From Candidatus Kuenenia stuttgartensis (GTDB lineage: Bacteria; Planctomycetota; Planctomycetia; Planctomycetales; Planctomycetaceae), in NCBI GenBank assembly GCA_945906725.1, contig CAMDRI010000024.1:1-45006 (forward strand): a stretch of 45,006 nt of DNA. Reading direction: 5' to 3'. Both the position numbers and the translations under genes were made by a program. Numbering within the stretch: position 1 is the stretch's first letter; each line of letters starts with the position of its first letter. This document shows, in pieces, positions 24,284 through 32,969 of this stretch. The notes under the pieces are model-generated. The model saw only the letters and a program-made list of their open reading frames with translations, searched no databases and was not told the origin of the DNA.

Positions 24284-25000
24284 ATGCGACCGAAGACATT
24301 GGCTTTGTTGGTTGTCGCCGCGATGTGCGGATTGGTGGCCATGTTAGGAGTTCAGCAAGTCCTGTCGAAACAAGGCGACGCGGTGTCTCAGAAGGAGCAG
24401 TTTCAGGAACGGACGCTGAAGGTGCGAGCCTTTGCCGGCGATCTGATCCTGCAAGCCAAGCTCGACAAGAGAAGAAATCGAAGTGCGGCCAGCCAGTTCC
24501 CGAAGGGCAAGTGCATCGCGTCAGTGCCGATCAATGCGACGATGTCCGGCACCGGATTGATGAATCCCGGAGACCGAGTGGATGTGCTTGTCGCCTACAA
24601 GCCATCCAACGGAAACCGAGACGTCAGTGGGATTGGCATGGAAGTCAAAACGGTTTTGGCAAGTTTAGAGGTCTTCGCTCTCGATGGCGTGACGGACGCA
24701 ATCATGATCGCTCGTGCGGGCGATCCCAAAGCGGCCGTGATTAAAGACGTGTCATTATTAGTGACCAACGAACAGACTCGGCTGTTGAAACTGGCCAGTG
24801 ATTTGAGTGGAGGAAAGTTACATCTGACGCTGCGAGGTATGAACCACGACACACCGGTCGCCCCGAAGGACTTGTTCGATCCGTCTCAAGCAGAACATGC
24901 CATGGTCCGTGACAGCGATTCGGATCGCGATCGTCCTCAAAACGTTGCTCCCGTGGAAAAGGCGGAACCAGTGACGCTCAACAGTGCGCAGGGAACATAG
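24284..25000 (+). CDS. cpaB: CpaB/RcpC-like Flp pilus assembly protein, shortened (238 aa)
   Basis: ATG 24284 starts MRPKTLALLVVAAMCGLVAM, the usual CpaB membrane anchor, with AAGGAAGG about a dozen bases upstream. The family normally has an SAF domain of 60-70 residues next. Here the sequence goes from VLSKQGDA almost directly to ERTLKVRAFAGDLILQAKL, which is the end of that domain, so some 40 residues of it appear deleted in frame. The later part is normal: GLMNPGDRVDVLVAY and DVSLLVTNEQTRLLKLASD. CpaB acts in the periplasm with the secretin CpaC. Whether this form works is doubtful. Confidence 0.85.
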   Translation: MRPKTLALLVVAAMCGLVAMLGVQQVLSKQGDAVSQKEQFQERTLKVRAFAGDLILQAKLDKRRNRSAASQFPKGKCIASVPINATMSGTGLMNPGDRVDVLVAYKPSNGNRDVSGIGMEVKTVLASLEVFALDGVTDAIMIARAGDPKAAVIKDVSLLVTNEQTRLLKLASDLSGGKLHLTLRGMNHDTPVAPKDLFDPSQAEHAMVRDSDSDRDRPQNVAPVEKAEPVTLNSAQGT

Positions 25001-25084
25001 GAGGATTTTCGATTGCCGCTTTTTGATGGAATCGCAGTTTCAATCAAAAAACAAAAATCGAAAACAGGGATGTGAGGTGCAAGG

Positions 25085-26926
25085 ATGCGCGAGTTTCATC
25101 ATTCAATTCATGCCGCTGGGGCACTGTTCGCGTTGCTGTCGAGCAGCTTGCTGATTTGTGGAACGCTCCACGCTCAGCCTGAGCCGGCCGTGAACGTCAA
25201 CGAAGTCGCCGTACCGATCACGGCGAGCCGAACGCAAATCGAGATGACTGAGAAGTTCTCGAAGGTCTTCGAGACCAAGAACCGCCTCGTCCGCATTCAA
25301 GGCTACGATCCGTCGCTTCTGAATGTCACCGCTTTGCCTCCCAGCCTCAATCGCTTCAGCGTCACTGGGCTGCTGCAGGGCGTGACCAACATACTCGTTA
25401 CTGACGAAACCGGCGCGAATTTCACCATCGAGGTCTTCGTTAAAGGGGACGCCCGCAACTTGCAGACGATGATTGATCGCTTGTTTCCAAATTGCTCGGT
25501 TGAAGTGTTCAAGGTGCAAGATGACGCCGTCGCCTTGCGTGGCTGGGTTACAAATCCCGAACACATCACGCAGATCACGGAAATCGCGGAGCAGTTCTAC
25601 GCCACAGTGCTGAACCAGATGAAAGTTGGCGGTGTTCAGCAAGTGCTGCTCAAGGTCAAAGTCATGGAGGCCCAACGGTCGCTGATCCGCGAACTGGGCA
25701 TGAACTTCACCTATCTGTCGCGCGGCGGATACGTCAACAGCGCCCCTGGTGGGTTAAACACTCTGGGATCGGTCACCTACAGCCCCGTGAGGTTCACGAG
25801 CACCAACAGTCCGGGCCTCACCGGGTCGTTTGGAGTCGTTGGCAACAATAGCATCTTCAACAGTTACATTTCGGCTCTTCACGACGAGGCATTGCTGAAA
25901 ATCTTGGCTGAGCCGGAGATGGTTGCGACCAACGGACGACCGGCGACGATGCTCTCTGGCGGCGAATTTCCGATCATCGTCCCGCAGGGTCTTGGAACGC
26001 AGAGTATCCAATGGCGAGAATTCGGAGTCCGCTTGGAAGCGGTTCCCTTCGTGTTGGGCGGCGGAGCATTGCGGCTGGATTTGCAACCCGAAGTCAGCGA
26101 ACGGGATTTCTCAAACTCCGTGACAATTGGTTCGACGACCGTTCCCGGTTTGACTGTTCGCCGAGTCAACACGCAAGTCGAAATGAAATTCGGACAGACA
26201 CTGATGCTGGCGGGCCTTATTTCCAAGCGGCAGACGGCGACGACGCACAAGGTTCCGTTTCTCGGTGAGTTGCCGTATCTCGGAGCCGCGTTCAGTCGCA
26301 AACGCAATGAGGATTCCGAAACCGAAGTGGTCATCACGGTCACGCCCGAATTGGTCTCGGCGTTGGATGACGGTCAAGTTCCCGCTGGCGGTCCGGGGCA
26401 ATTCACGGACACACCGACCGATCGCGAACTGATGGGCTACGGTCTGATTGAGATTCCCAAGTACGGGGAACGCTGCGAGAACTGCCCTCCCGGCCAAGCG
26501 GGACCGCTCATCGTGCCCGGCCTGAAGCAGCCGCTCGAACACTCGTCGAATCCCACGGTTCCAGCCGCTGAGCCCGCAGATCGTAAGGAATTGCTTGCTC
26601 CGCCGGTTCCAAACGACGTGGAAACAACGGAAGCCGCTCGTCGTTTTGCGGCTCAAATGGCCGCCAAGCAAAAAAGCAATTCGAGTGTGCGGCAAGTCGG
26701 CCACGACGAAACCAATCCCAAGCCGCGTGCTCGCGCCGCGACTCACGCTCCGGCTCCGCAGACCGCCAATCGCACTGCGGAAACCACACCCAGCCGCTTC
26801 ACAAACTCGGCTGCCCCGAGCAGTCGCAACAGCGTTCCCAATGGAAACGAGACGAACAACTCGAAGACCAACGCGACTTCAAGCCGCAGTAAAAAACCAG
26901 GGCTCATTGAGCCGCCCGCACGATGA
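25085..26926 (+). CDS. cpaC: CpaC/RcpA secretin of Tad pilus (613 aa)
   Basis: ATG 25085 has AAGG just upstream (GTGCAAGGATG). A signal peptide (FALLSSSLLICGTLHAQ) is followed by an N-terminal pilus/BON-like region (FSVTGLLQGVTNILVTDETG; DDAVALRGWVTNPEHITQI). The secretin domain starts with VLLKVKVMEAQRSLIRELG and ends with the family hallmark VPFLGELPYLGAAFSR and EVVITVTPELV. The last 140 residues are a low-complexity Asn/Ser/Thr/Pro tail, longer than usual. It should form the outer-membrane ring of a type II-like pilus secretion system. Unlike cpaA and cpaB it shows no lesion. It is 84 bases after cpaB. Confidence 0.93.
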   Translation: MREFHHSIHAAGALFALLSSSLLICGTLHAQPEPAVNVNEVAVPITASRTQIEMTEKFSKVFETKNRLVRIQGYDPSLLNVTALPPSLNRFSVTGLLQGVTNILVTDETGANFTIEVFVKGDARNLQTMIDRLFPNCSVEVFKVQDDAVALRGWVTNPEHITQITEIAEQFYATVLNQMKVGGVQQVLLKVKVMEAQRSLIRELGMNFTYLSRGGYVNSAPGGLNTLGSVTYSPVRFTSTNSPGLTGSFGVVGNNSIFNSYISALHDEALLKILAEPEMVATNGRPATMLSGGEFPIIVPQGLGTQSIQWREFGVRLEAVPFVLGGGALRLDLQPEVSERDFSNSVTIGSTTVPGLTVRRVNTQVEMKFGQTLMLAGLISKRQTATTHKVPFLGELPYLGAAFSRKRNEDSETEVVITVTPELVSALDDGQVPAGGPGQFTDTPTDRELMGYGLIEIPKYGERCENCPPGQAGPLIVPGLKQPLEHSSNPTVPAAEPADRKELLAPPVPNDVETTEAARRFAAQMAAKQKSNSSVRQVGHDETNPKPRARAATHAPAPQTANRTAETTPSRFTNSAAPSSRNSVPNGNETNNSKTNATSSRSKKPGLIEPPAR

Positions 26927-26993
26927 GCTTGGATGACTGACATTTCAAATTTGAGATTGGAAAACTTTTCTCGATCACAAGTGACCTGCCGCC

Positions 26994-28211
26994 ATGAATG
27001 TTGTCCGACTCGCTCTGGTTGACCCAAAGGATTCCAGCCGCGCGTCTCTCAAGAATCTGCTGCTGGGCATTGATGCCGTCTGGCTGGAAGCGGAATGCTC
27101 CAGCTACGACCACTTCTTTGATGTCGTTACGCAAACTCAGCCGGACATCGCGTTGATCGCGATCGACTCGGACTCGATCAAAGCCCTGGACCTGGTCGCG
27201 CAGGTTTCTGCGAACCTGCCGAACTGTGCCGTGCTGGTCATCAGCGGCTCGCAAGAAGGGGGCCTGATCCTACGAGCCATGCGCAACGGCGCACGCGAGT
27301 TCCTGAGTCAGCCGTTGCAGTTCGACGATTTCTTAGCCGCGTTGGACCGCATCGCGCACACGCAGAACAGCCGCACTGACGACGGCAGCCGCCCGAAAGC
27401 CTCGCAGATCATCACCGTCGCCGGAGTCTGCGGCGGCGTCGGTTGCACGGCGATCGCGGTCAATCTCGCGTGCATCCTGGCTCAAAATTCGAACAATAAC
27501 GTCGCGATCATCGACCTCGATTTGGCGTTGGGCGACGCCGACGTCTGGCTGGACATCATCCCTGACTACACGATCCAGGATGTCGCCGACAACATCAGCC
27601 GTCTGGACTACTCACTCTTGAAACGCTCGCTGACCAAGCACTCTCGTGGCGTGTATTTATTGCCTCGGCCCATACAGATGGATGAGCGTCCGGCCATCTC
27701 TCCGGACGAACTGCGCCGAGTTCTCCAGTTGTTGAAGTCCACTTTCACGCATTTGATTCTGGACGTCAGCAAAAGCTTCAGCGCGTTGGATCTTGCGGCG
27801 ATGGAAGCTTCGGACAGCGTGTTGCTCGTCACGCAGATCGATCTGCCTTGTCTGCGAAACGTGGTGCGGCTGATGCAGTTCTTCGACCAGCGGCCGGGGT
27901 TGACCGAAAAAATGAAGGTCATTGTCAACCGCATCAGACTTCAGGACGCAAGCATCAGCCTCAACAAGGCTCTCGAAACGATCGGACGTGAGATCTATTT
28001 TCAACTGCCCGACGACGACGTCTCGATGGTCGAGTCGCGCAACAACGGAATTCCGCTGTTGCTGCACGCTCCCAAATCGCGCATCACCAAGGCGATCGAA
28101 CAGCTCGCTCAACAGCTCGATCCAAAATCGGAAGAAGCCGACAAGAGGCTCGGCGAATCTGCGAACGCCCAAAAAGGCTTGTTCAGCTTCTTGTCGAGCG
28201 CGACGCGTTAG
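26994..28211 (+). CDS. cpaE: CpaE/TadZ-like pilus assembly ATPase-like protein (405 aa)
   Basis: An N-terminal receiver-like domain (about 1-125: LALVDPKDSSRASLKNLLLG, AMRNGAREFLSQPLQ) is joined to a ParA/MinD-like domain. The P-loop is degenerate: GVCGGVGCTAIAVNLA (about 143-158), with Cys or Val where the two lysines of KGGVGKT would be. The Walker A' segment VAIIDLDLALGDADVWL and ILDVSKSF are present. Atypical Walker A motifs are known in TadZ proteins, so this alone does not mean loss of function. The family places the Tad machine at the pole. No cpaF, tadB or tadC follows. A spacer fragment ATTTCAAATTTGAGATT precedes the gene. Confidence 0.92.
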   Translation: MNVVRLALVDPKDSSRASLKNLLLGIDAVWLEAECSSYDHFFDVVTQTQPDIALIAIDSDSIKALDLVAQVSANLPNCAVLVISGSQEGGLILRAMRNGAREFLSQPLQFDDFLAALDRIAHTQNSRTDDGSRPKASQIITVAGVCGGVGCTAIAVNLACILAQNSNNNVAIIDLDLALGDADVWLDIIPDYTIQDVADNISRLDYSLLKRSLTKHSRGVYLLPRPIQMDERPAISPDELRRVLQLLKSTFTHLILDVSKSFSALDLAAMEASDSVLLVTQIDLPCLRNVVRLMQFFDQRPGLTEKMKVIVNRIRLQDASISLNKALETIGREIYFQLPDDDVSMVESRNNGIPLLLHAPKSRITKAIEQLAQQLDPKSEEADKRLGESANAQKGLFSFLSSATR

Positions 28212-28352
28212 TCCATCTCGAACGTGCCGGCCAGCGATTGGAGGTCGCGAGGACTCGCCGCGACACCGGCGGTTGCCATGTAAATGGGGGGAAGAGAGTT
28301 GCCGTTGGCACCTTTCCCAATCTCATCGGATTGGCAAACCGCTCAGTCGTGC

Positions 28353-28729
28353 CTAATTCGCCAGTGACTCAATCCGCGCGTCCGTGAAGTCGCCGATCAG
28401 ACCGCTCTCCCAACCATGCGCCGTGAACACTCCCAAGCGATCCGCATAGGTGATGGTAAAGCTGCCCAAGCCTTGAATGAAATGGAACCGTCCTTGAACA
28501 GTGTGCGCAGCTGATCGAAAGCCGTTTGCACATTGGCCGACGCGGTGGCTCGGCCGACTGCTGTCGTCAGCGTGGCCGCATCTTTGATCTGCAAATCCGC
28601 CAGCCGATCATCGAGCAACGTCCGCGTCGCGGTCGTCAACTTGAATGGATCAGGGGCGAGACACGCGTCATCCACGGTCTGAGTGAGTTCCGTCAATTCA
28701 ATCTACTCCAACGATGTCTGATTGGGCAT
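28353..28729 (-). pseudogene. Small protein gene broken by an in-frame stop and a frameshift
   Basis: From ATG 28729 the frame reads MPNQTSLE, then TAG, then IELTELTQTVDDACLAPDPF in the same frame and on through well-formed helical sequence (ATRTLLDDRLADLQIK, VQTAFDQLRTLFKDG). Near 28480 protein-like sequence moves to another frame: FHFIQGLGSFTITYADRLG, then HGWESGLIGDFTDARIE, ending at the stop 28355-28353. One lost base in the GGN codon after KD would explain the shift. Rejoined, it is about 125 residues. I do not recognise the family. Two independent lesions in so short a gene make sequencing error less likely than decay. Confidence 0.6.
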
Positions 28730-28822
28730 GAGAGGCTCTTTCCGAAGGAGTGAAGAGAGCACTGAAAAGATGCGACAACTTAAAAAGGCAACACCTGAGC
28801 TCAATCTGTGAAGCTGAATGAA

Positions 28823-30370
28823 TCAGCGACTCAACTTTAGCCGGCGGCCATCAAGCGTTTTGACAATGACACTTGGCTTGTCGAGCTTGCTGACGACCGC
28901 GTGAAACTCGGCAGGTGTGTGGATCGGTTGCTGCTCGACGTGGGTGATGAAGTCCCCTTCTTGGAGGTTGCCGTCCGCCGCGCTCGATTGCGGAGCGACC
29001 GAAGTCACGACGACGGCGGACGGATAGCGCTGCTCAGGCCAGTTCATGTATTTGGCTCGCGAAGTGGGATAATCGACTCGCAGACCTCGCCAGTCGGGAT
29101 GACGTTGTTCGGTGGCGATGAGTGCCTCCTCGTCAGAGAGGGGCCACTTGCCGAGTTCGGCTTGGACTCGCAGTTCGCGACGTTCGGCGGCGCGCCAGAC
29201 CGTCAGCTCGGCGAAGACGCCGGGACCGAGCAGTCCGACCTCGCGCAGCAAATCGAGCTTCCCGAAGATTGGCTTCCGGTTCACTGCGAGAATGATGTCG
29301 TCTCGGCGAAGTCCCGCGAGCGCTGCCGGTGAATCGGTAAAGACCATCAGCACGCGCGCGGCGGTCGGCTGTTTGATTCGCGGCGACAGATCGCGCAGTG
29401 CCGCGAGCAGCACGTCGTCCGGTTGTAGGCCGAGGAAGCCGTATTCGACTTCCAGTCCTTTCGACAGTGACTCGACGACTCGCCGCAGGTTCGCGTCGAT
29501 GGGGATCGCGAAGCCGACCGACTTCTCGTAGCCCTCGATCGCAGCCAGCGAGGTCGTCAGGCCGATCAGTTCGCCGCGCAGGTTCAAGAGAGCTCCGCCG
29601 CTGCCGCCGAGGTTCAGTCGCGTGTCGATGTGCAGCAGAGTGCCGAGATGATGGATCGACGTGTCGCGCCGTGTCGGCGGGACGTTGGATTTGTCGGCCT
29701 CCACCGGAGCCGGGAACCGCGAGATGTTGCTGATGATTCCCCAGCTCGCGCTGGCCGAGCCGTCGCGCGCGATCGCGTAGGGATTGCCCAGCGAGATGAC
29801 GAATTGCCCTTTTCGCGGTGCGGACGGCTCGACGAGTTTCAGTGGCTTCAAGTCCTCGCGGTTCAACTTGGTGCCGGTCAGATCGAGCCGCAGCACGGCC
29901 AAATCGGAACGCGGGTCGGCGGCAAGAATCTTGGCGCCGCAGATTTGTCGGCCTGGCAAACGGACTCGCAACTGGCGATCCGCCGGTGCCTCCTTGCCGA
30001 CGACCGGCCCGCCGCGCACGAGGTGATACATCGTCAGGACCAACCGCTCGTCGGTCGGTTCGTCGGCGTTGCCGGCGGTGATGAGCACTCCGCTGCCGAA
30101 CTCGTTGGGCAGGAATTCGGGGCTGTGCTCGTCGGCCGCACGCGGCTGAATCTCCAAGCCGAATCCATCGACTCGCAGTGCGGCGGCCTCACGTTTCAAA
30201 ATTCCCAGTGCAACAACCGACGACTCGACTGAGCCGATCACTTTGACGAGTTGCTCTTCGACCGAGGCCAGTACCGTGGCTGAGTCAGCAGCGACTGGCG
30301 GTTGTGCCACTCCAGCGGCAGTCCATGAACACAGGAGGAGAATTCCTGTTCCCAAGCGAAATGTTTGCAT
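28823..30370 (-). CDS. HtrA-like secreted serine protease with PDZ domains (515 aa)
   Basis: ATG 30370 starts a signal peptide (GTGILLLCSWTAAGVAQP); upstream codons are spacer. The trypsin-like domain has His116 (LTMYHLV), Asp156 (DPRSDLAVLRLD) and Ser257 (LGGSGGALLN), a full triad. SLGNPYAI and GFAIPI are HtrA/DegP-type segments. A PDZ domain at about 335-425 (FTDSPAALAGLRRDDIILAV) is followed by a second at about 445-515 (QEGDFITHVEQQPIHTPAEF). It should act in the periplasm in protein quality control or signal cleavage. It is divergent from a two-component pair, with 134 bases between the starts. Confidence 0.92.
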   Translation of the reverse strand: MQTFRLGTGILLLCSWTAAGVAQPPVAADSATVLASVEEQLVKVIGSVESSVVALGILKREAAALRVDGFGLEIQPRAADEHSPEFLPNEFGSGVLITAGNADEPTDERLVLTMYHLVRGGPVVGKEAPADRQLRVRLPGRQICGAKILAADPRSDLAVLRLDLTGTKLNREDLKPLKLVEPSAPRKGQFVISLGNPYAIARDGSASASWGIISNISRFPAPVEADKSNVPPTRRDTSIHHLGTLLHIDTRLNLGGSGGALLNLRGELIGLTTSLAAIEGYEKSVGFAIPIDANLRRVVESLSKGLEVEYGFLGLQPDDVLLAALRDLSPRIKQPTAARVLMVFTDSPAALAGLRRDDIILAVNRKPIFGKLDLLREVGLLGPGVFAELTVWRAAERRELRVQAELGKWPLSDEEALIATEQRHPDWRGLRVDYPTSRAKYMNWPEQRYPSAVVVTSVAPQSSAADGNLQEGDFITHVEQQPIHTPAEFHAVVSKLDKPSVIVKTLDGRRLKLSR

Positions 30371-30504
30371 GGCACGAGCCTCAGTCAGTGAGTAGCGGGC
30401 AACCCCATCGCGTCTTAAGGTTGGCGGAGATAGCCTACAATGCAAGCGTCGGTATTTTCGCGACCGGTGTTTTTCACGGACCTGCGATCGTTGGTGAACC
30501 TGTC

Positions 30505-31158
30505 ATGCGTGTGCTTGTCGTCGAAGATGAACCGGATCTGCGGCGAGTCGTGGCGACGACATTGCGTGAGGATGGCTATGCCGTGGACACTGCCGCGGAC
30601 GGTGAGGACGGGCTGTTCAAGGCCAAGGCGTGGGAGTACGACGCAATTGTCCTGGACGTGAATCTGCCCAAGCTCGATGGATGGTCGCTGCTGCAGCGAG
30701 TGCGGACCGTCAAAAAGACTCCGGTGCTGATGCTGACGGCTCGCGACACGGTGGCAGATCGGGTGCGCGGCTTGAACAGCGGTGCCGACGACTACCTTGT
30801 GAAGCCCTTCTCGTTGGTGGAATTGCAGGCGCGCCTGCGGGCCTTGATCCGACGATCCGCCGGACAGGCCGTGGCCGTGATCGAGATTGGTGACGTCTGC
30901 ATCGACACAGTGGCGAAGACGGTGACTCGCAACGAAGATCTCGTGGCGCTCACGCCGACAGAATATGCTTTGGTCGAATTGCTGGCGATGCACCGTCAGA
31001 AGCTGGTCTCGCGGACGACGATCTACGACCATCTGTTTGACGAGGAAGACGACAGCCTTTCCAACCTGGTGGATGTGCATGTGTCAAACATCCGCAAGAA
31101 ACTGGGACGGGATTTCATTTCCACTCGCCGCGGGCAAGGGTACATAATCCAAGGCTGA
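30505..31158 (+). CDS. OmpR/PhoB-family response regulator (217 aa)
   Basis: ATG 30505 starts directly with the receiver fold, MRVLVVEDEPDLRR. The acidic pocket is E7-D8-E9, the phosphoacceptor Asp51 (IVLDVNLP), the Thr/Ser switch in LMLTARD and the conserved Lys in DDYLVKPFS. The C-terminal winged helix (about 125-217) has LTPTEYALVELLAM, VDVHVSNIRKKLG and RGQGYII, typical of OmpR/PhoB DNA-binding domains. A TACAAT at 30436-30441 could be its -10 box, without a clear -35. The sensor kinase starts 30 bases downstream. Confidence 0.95.
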   Translation: MRVLVVEDEPDLRRVVATTLREDGYAVDTAADGEDGLFKAKAWEYDAIVLDVNLPKLDGWSLLQRVRTVKKTPVLMLTARDTVADRVRGLNSGADDYLVKPFSLVELQARLRALIRRSAGQAVAVIEIGDVCIDTVAKTVTRNEDLVALTPTEYALVELLAMHRQKLVSRTTIYDHLFDEEDDSLSNLVDVHVSNIRKKLGRDFISTRRGQGYIIQG

Positions 31159-31188
31159 GTCAGCGGAATTGTCGCAGATGAGAGCATC

Positions 31189-32829
31189 ATGATTCGGTCA
31201 TTGCGATGGCGATTGCAGGCGTGGCACGCCGTAGTGCTGACGACCGTGTTGTCGATCTTCGGTGTGGTTGTGTACCACCTGCAGTGGCAAACTCGGCTGC
31301 ATCAGATTGATGCGGAATTGAATCGGACGGCCGAGGTGCTCACGTCACGATTGCGGCGGTTGTTTCCCAAAGGTCAGGTGCGCAATTGGCGGCCACCGAT
31401 GGAACAGCCCGAAGTTCTTGCACGCGAGTGGTTGCAGAGTCTGACTTCGTCTGGTCCCTCGAATTCCGAGATGGAACCAACGCGGCAAAATCCGCCCACA
31501 ACAGCGATCTCTTCGGACGAAATTGAACGTGGATTGAGCGAGGAGTTTCTGGAGCAACGATTCGGTCAATGGCCGTTTCCATCGGTAGAGCCCCGTGATG
31601 AAACGACGCCAAGTCTAGCCGATGAGCAGTGGCTGCCCGATGACCTTACGACCTTGTTCGAGGGAGATGAGGCACCGTTGTACTACATCGTTTGGGACCG
31701 CGACGGGGTAATTCTGAAAAGGTCAAACTTTGCTCCGCAGGTGCCATTCAAAAACTTGTACAAAGGCTGGAATTCGCTGCCCGTGCAAGAAGTTCAACCG
31801 CGGGGCGGGCTGCGTGAGGTGGTTCATTGCACGAGCTTTGGAAATCACGTTCTCGTGGGGCGTTCGATTCAAAGTGACTTGGCCTCGCAACACAGTGCGG
31901 GGTGGCTGTTGGCTGCGTGCGGATGGGCGGTGCTGACTCTGGGAGTCGTCGGCGGCGGGTGGCTCTCTGGTCGCACTCTGCGTCCGATCGCAGCGATGAC
32001 TGCCACTGCGAAGAACATTTCGGGAGAGAACCTCTCGCAACGGCTCGACTTGGCGGAGACCGATAGCGAACTGGGGCAACTGGCACTCGTGTTGAACCAG
32101 ACGTTTGATCGGCTGCAGGCGGCGTTTGAGCATCAATTGCGATTCACGGCGGATGCGTCTCACGAGTTGCGCACACCGCTGGCGGTGATCGTGTCTCAGA
32201 CGGAACTCACCCTCGCGAAGCCGCGTTCGAATGACGAATACCGCCTGGCATTGGAGACCTGTCAACGAGCCGGTCGCCGCATGCGGGCGCTGATTGATTC
32301 GTTGCTCTTGCTCGCGCGGTTCGATGCCGGGCAACCCGACTTGCACCGTGCCACGTTGGACTTGGCCGAAGTCGCCAACGAATCGGTGGAGTTGCTGCGT
32401 CCTCTCGCCGACGAGAAGCAAATCACGCTCCGCAGCGAAGTGTCACCTCTGCCAGTTGTTGGTGATCGAGATCGACTGGGCCAAGTCGTGACCAACTTGT
32501 TGGCGAACGCGATCCGCTACAACCAAGAGGGTGGCCGCGTGGATGTGCGAGTCGAGCGGGTCAACGGACACGCGATTGTGTCGGTTTCAGACAACGGCAT
32601 TGGCATCCCGGCGGAGGAATTGCCGCACATTTTCGAGCGGTTTTACCGGGTGGACAAAGCACGCACGCGAGCCGAGGGTGGAACGGGATTGGGTCTGGCG
32701 ATCTGCCAATCGGTCGTGGAGTCGCATGGTGGTCAGATTACCGCTCGCAGCGAACCGCAACACGGAACCACACTGGAAGTGCGGCTGCCGTTTTTAGCGG
32801 TGTCCGATGAAGATTCGCAAAATCCGTGA
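31189..32829 (+). CDS. Membrane sensor histidine kinase (546 aa)
   Basis: TM1 (about 12-30, VVLTTVLSIFGVVVYHL) and TM2 (about 238-262, LLAACGWAVLTLGVVGGGWL) enclose a periplasmic region of about 200 residues. A HAMP-like segment follows (TLRPIAAMTATAKNISGENL). The dimerisation/phosphoacceptor box is ASHELRTPLAV with His325. The ATPase has N box NLLANAIRYN, G1 VSDNGIGIP, F box IFERFYRVD and G2 GGTGLGLAI. All are intact, so it should phosphorylate the regulator encoded just upstream. The signal sensed is unknown. The sensor region contains many acidic and Pro residues. Confidence 0.95.
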   Translation: MIRSLRWRLQAWHAVVLTTVLSIFGVVVYHLQWQTRLHQIDAELNRTAEVLTSRLRRLFPKGQVRNWRPPMEQPEVLAREWLQSLTSSGPSNSEMEPTRQNPPTTAISSDEIERGLSEEFLEQRFGQWPFPSVEPRDETTPSLADEQWLPDDLTTLFEGDEAPLYYIVWDRDGVILKRSNFAPQVPFKNLYKGWNSLPVQEVQPRGGLREVVHCTSFGNHVLVGRSIQSDLASQHSAGWLLAACGWAVLTLGVVGGGWLSGRTLRPIAAMTATAKNISGENLSQRLDLAETDSELGQLALVLNQTFDRLQAAFEHQLRFTADASHELRTPLAVIVSQTELTLAKPRSNDEYRLALETCQRAGRRMRALIDSLLLLARFDAGQPDLHRATLDLAEVANESVELLRPLADEKQITLRSEVSPLPVVGDRDRLGQVVTNLLANAIRYNQEGGRVDVRVERVNGHAIVSVSDNGIGIPAEELPHIFERFYRVDKARTRAEGGTGLGLAICQSVVESHGGQITARSEPQHGTTLEVRLPFLAVSDEDSQNP

Positions 32830-32969
32830 TACCTTGCGGCGGGTTCGGGTTTTCATTCGTGACTGGAATGTGATCCGGTCGCTCGCATCGCCTCAGCCAC
32901 CGCTGGCTGGGTCTGAGTTCTGAAATGCGATGGAATCCAATTTGGTTAGCTCTTGAAGGAGAATCTCTC

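Noticed and set aside
27417..27470. Degenerate P-loop of CpaE as a sign of decay
   Set aside because: Atypical Walker A motifs are known in TadZ/CpaE proteins, so it is not a lesion by itself.
28318..28336. CCAATC-TCATCG-GATTGG looking like a third copy of the REP-like element
   Set aside because: Arms are only six bases and the inner bases differ from the pair at 5154-5221.
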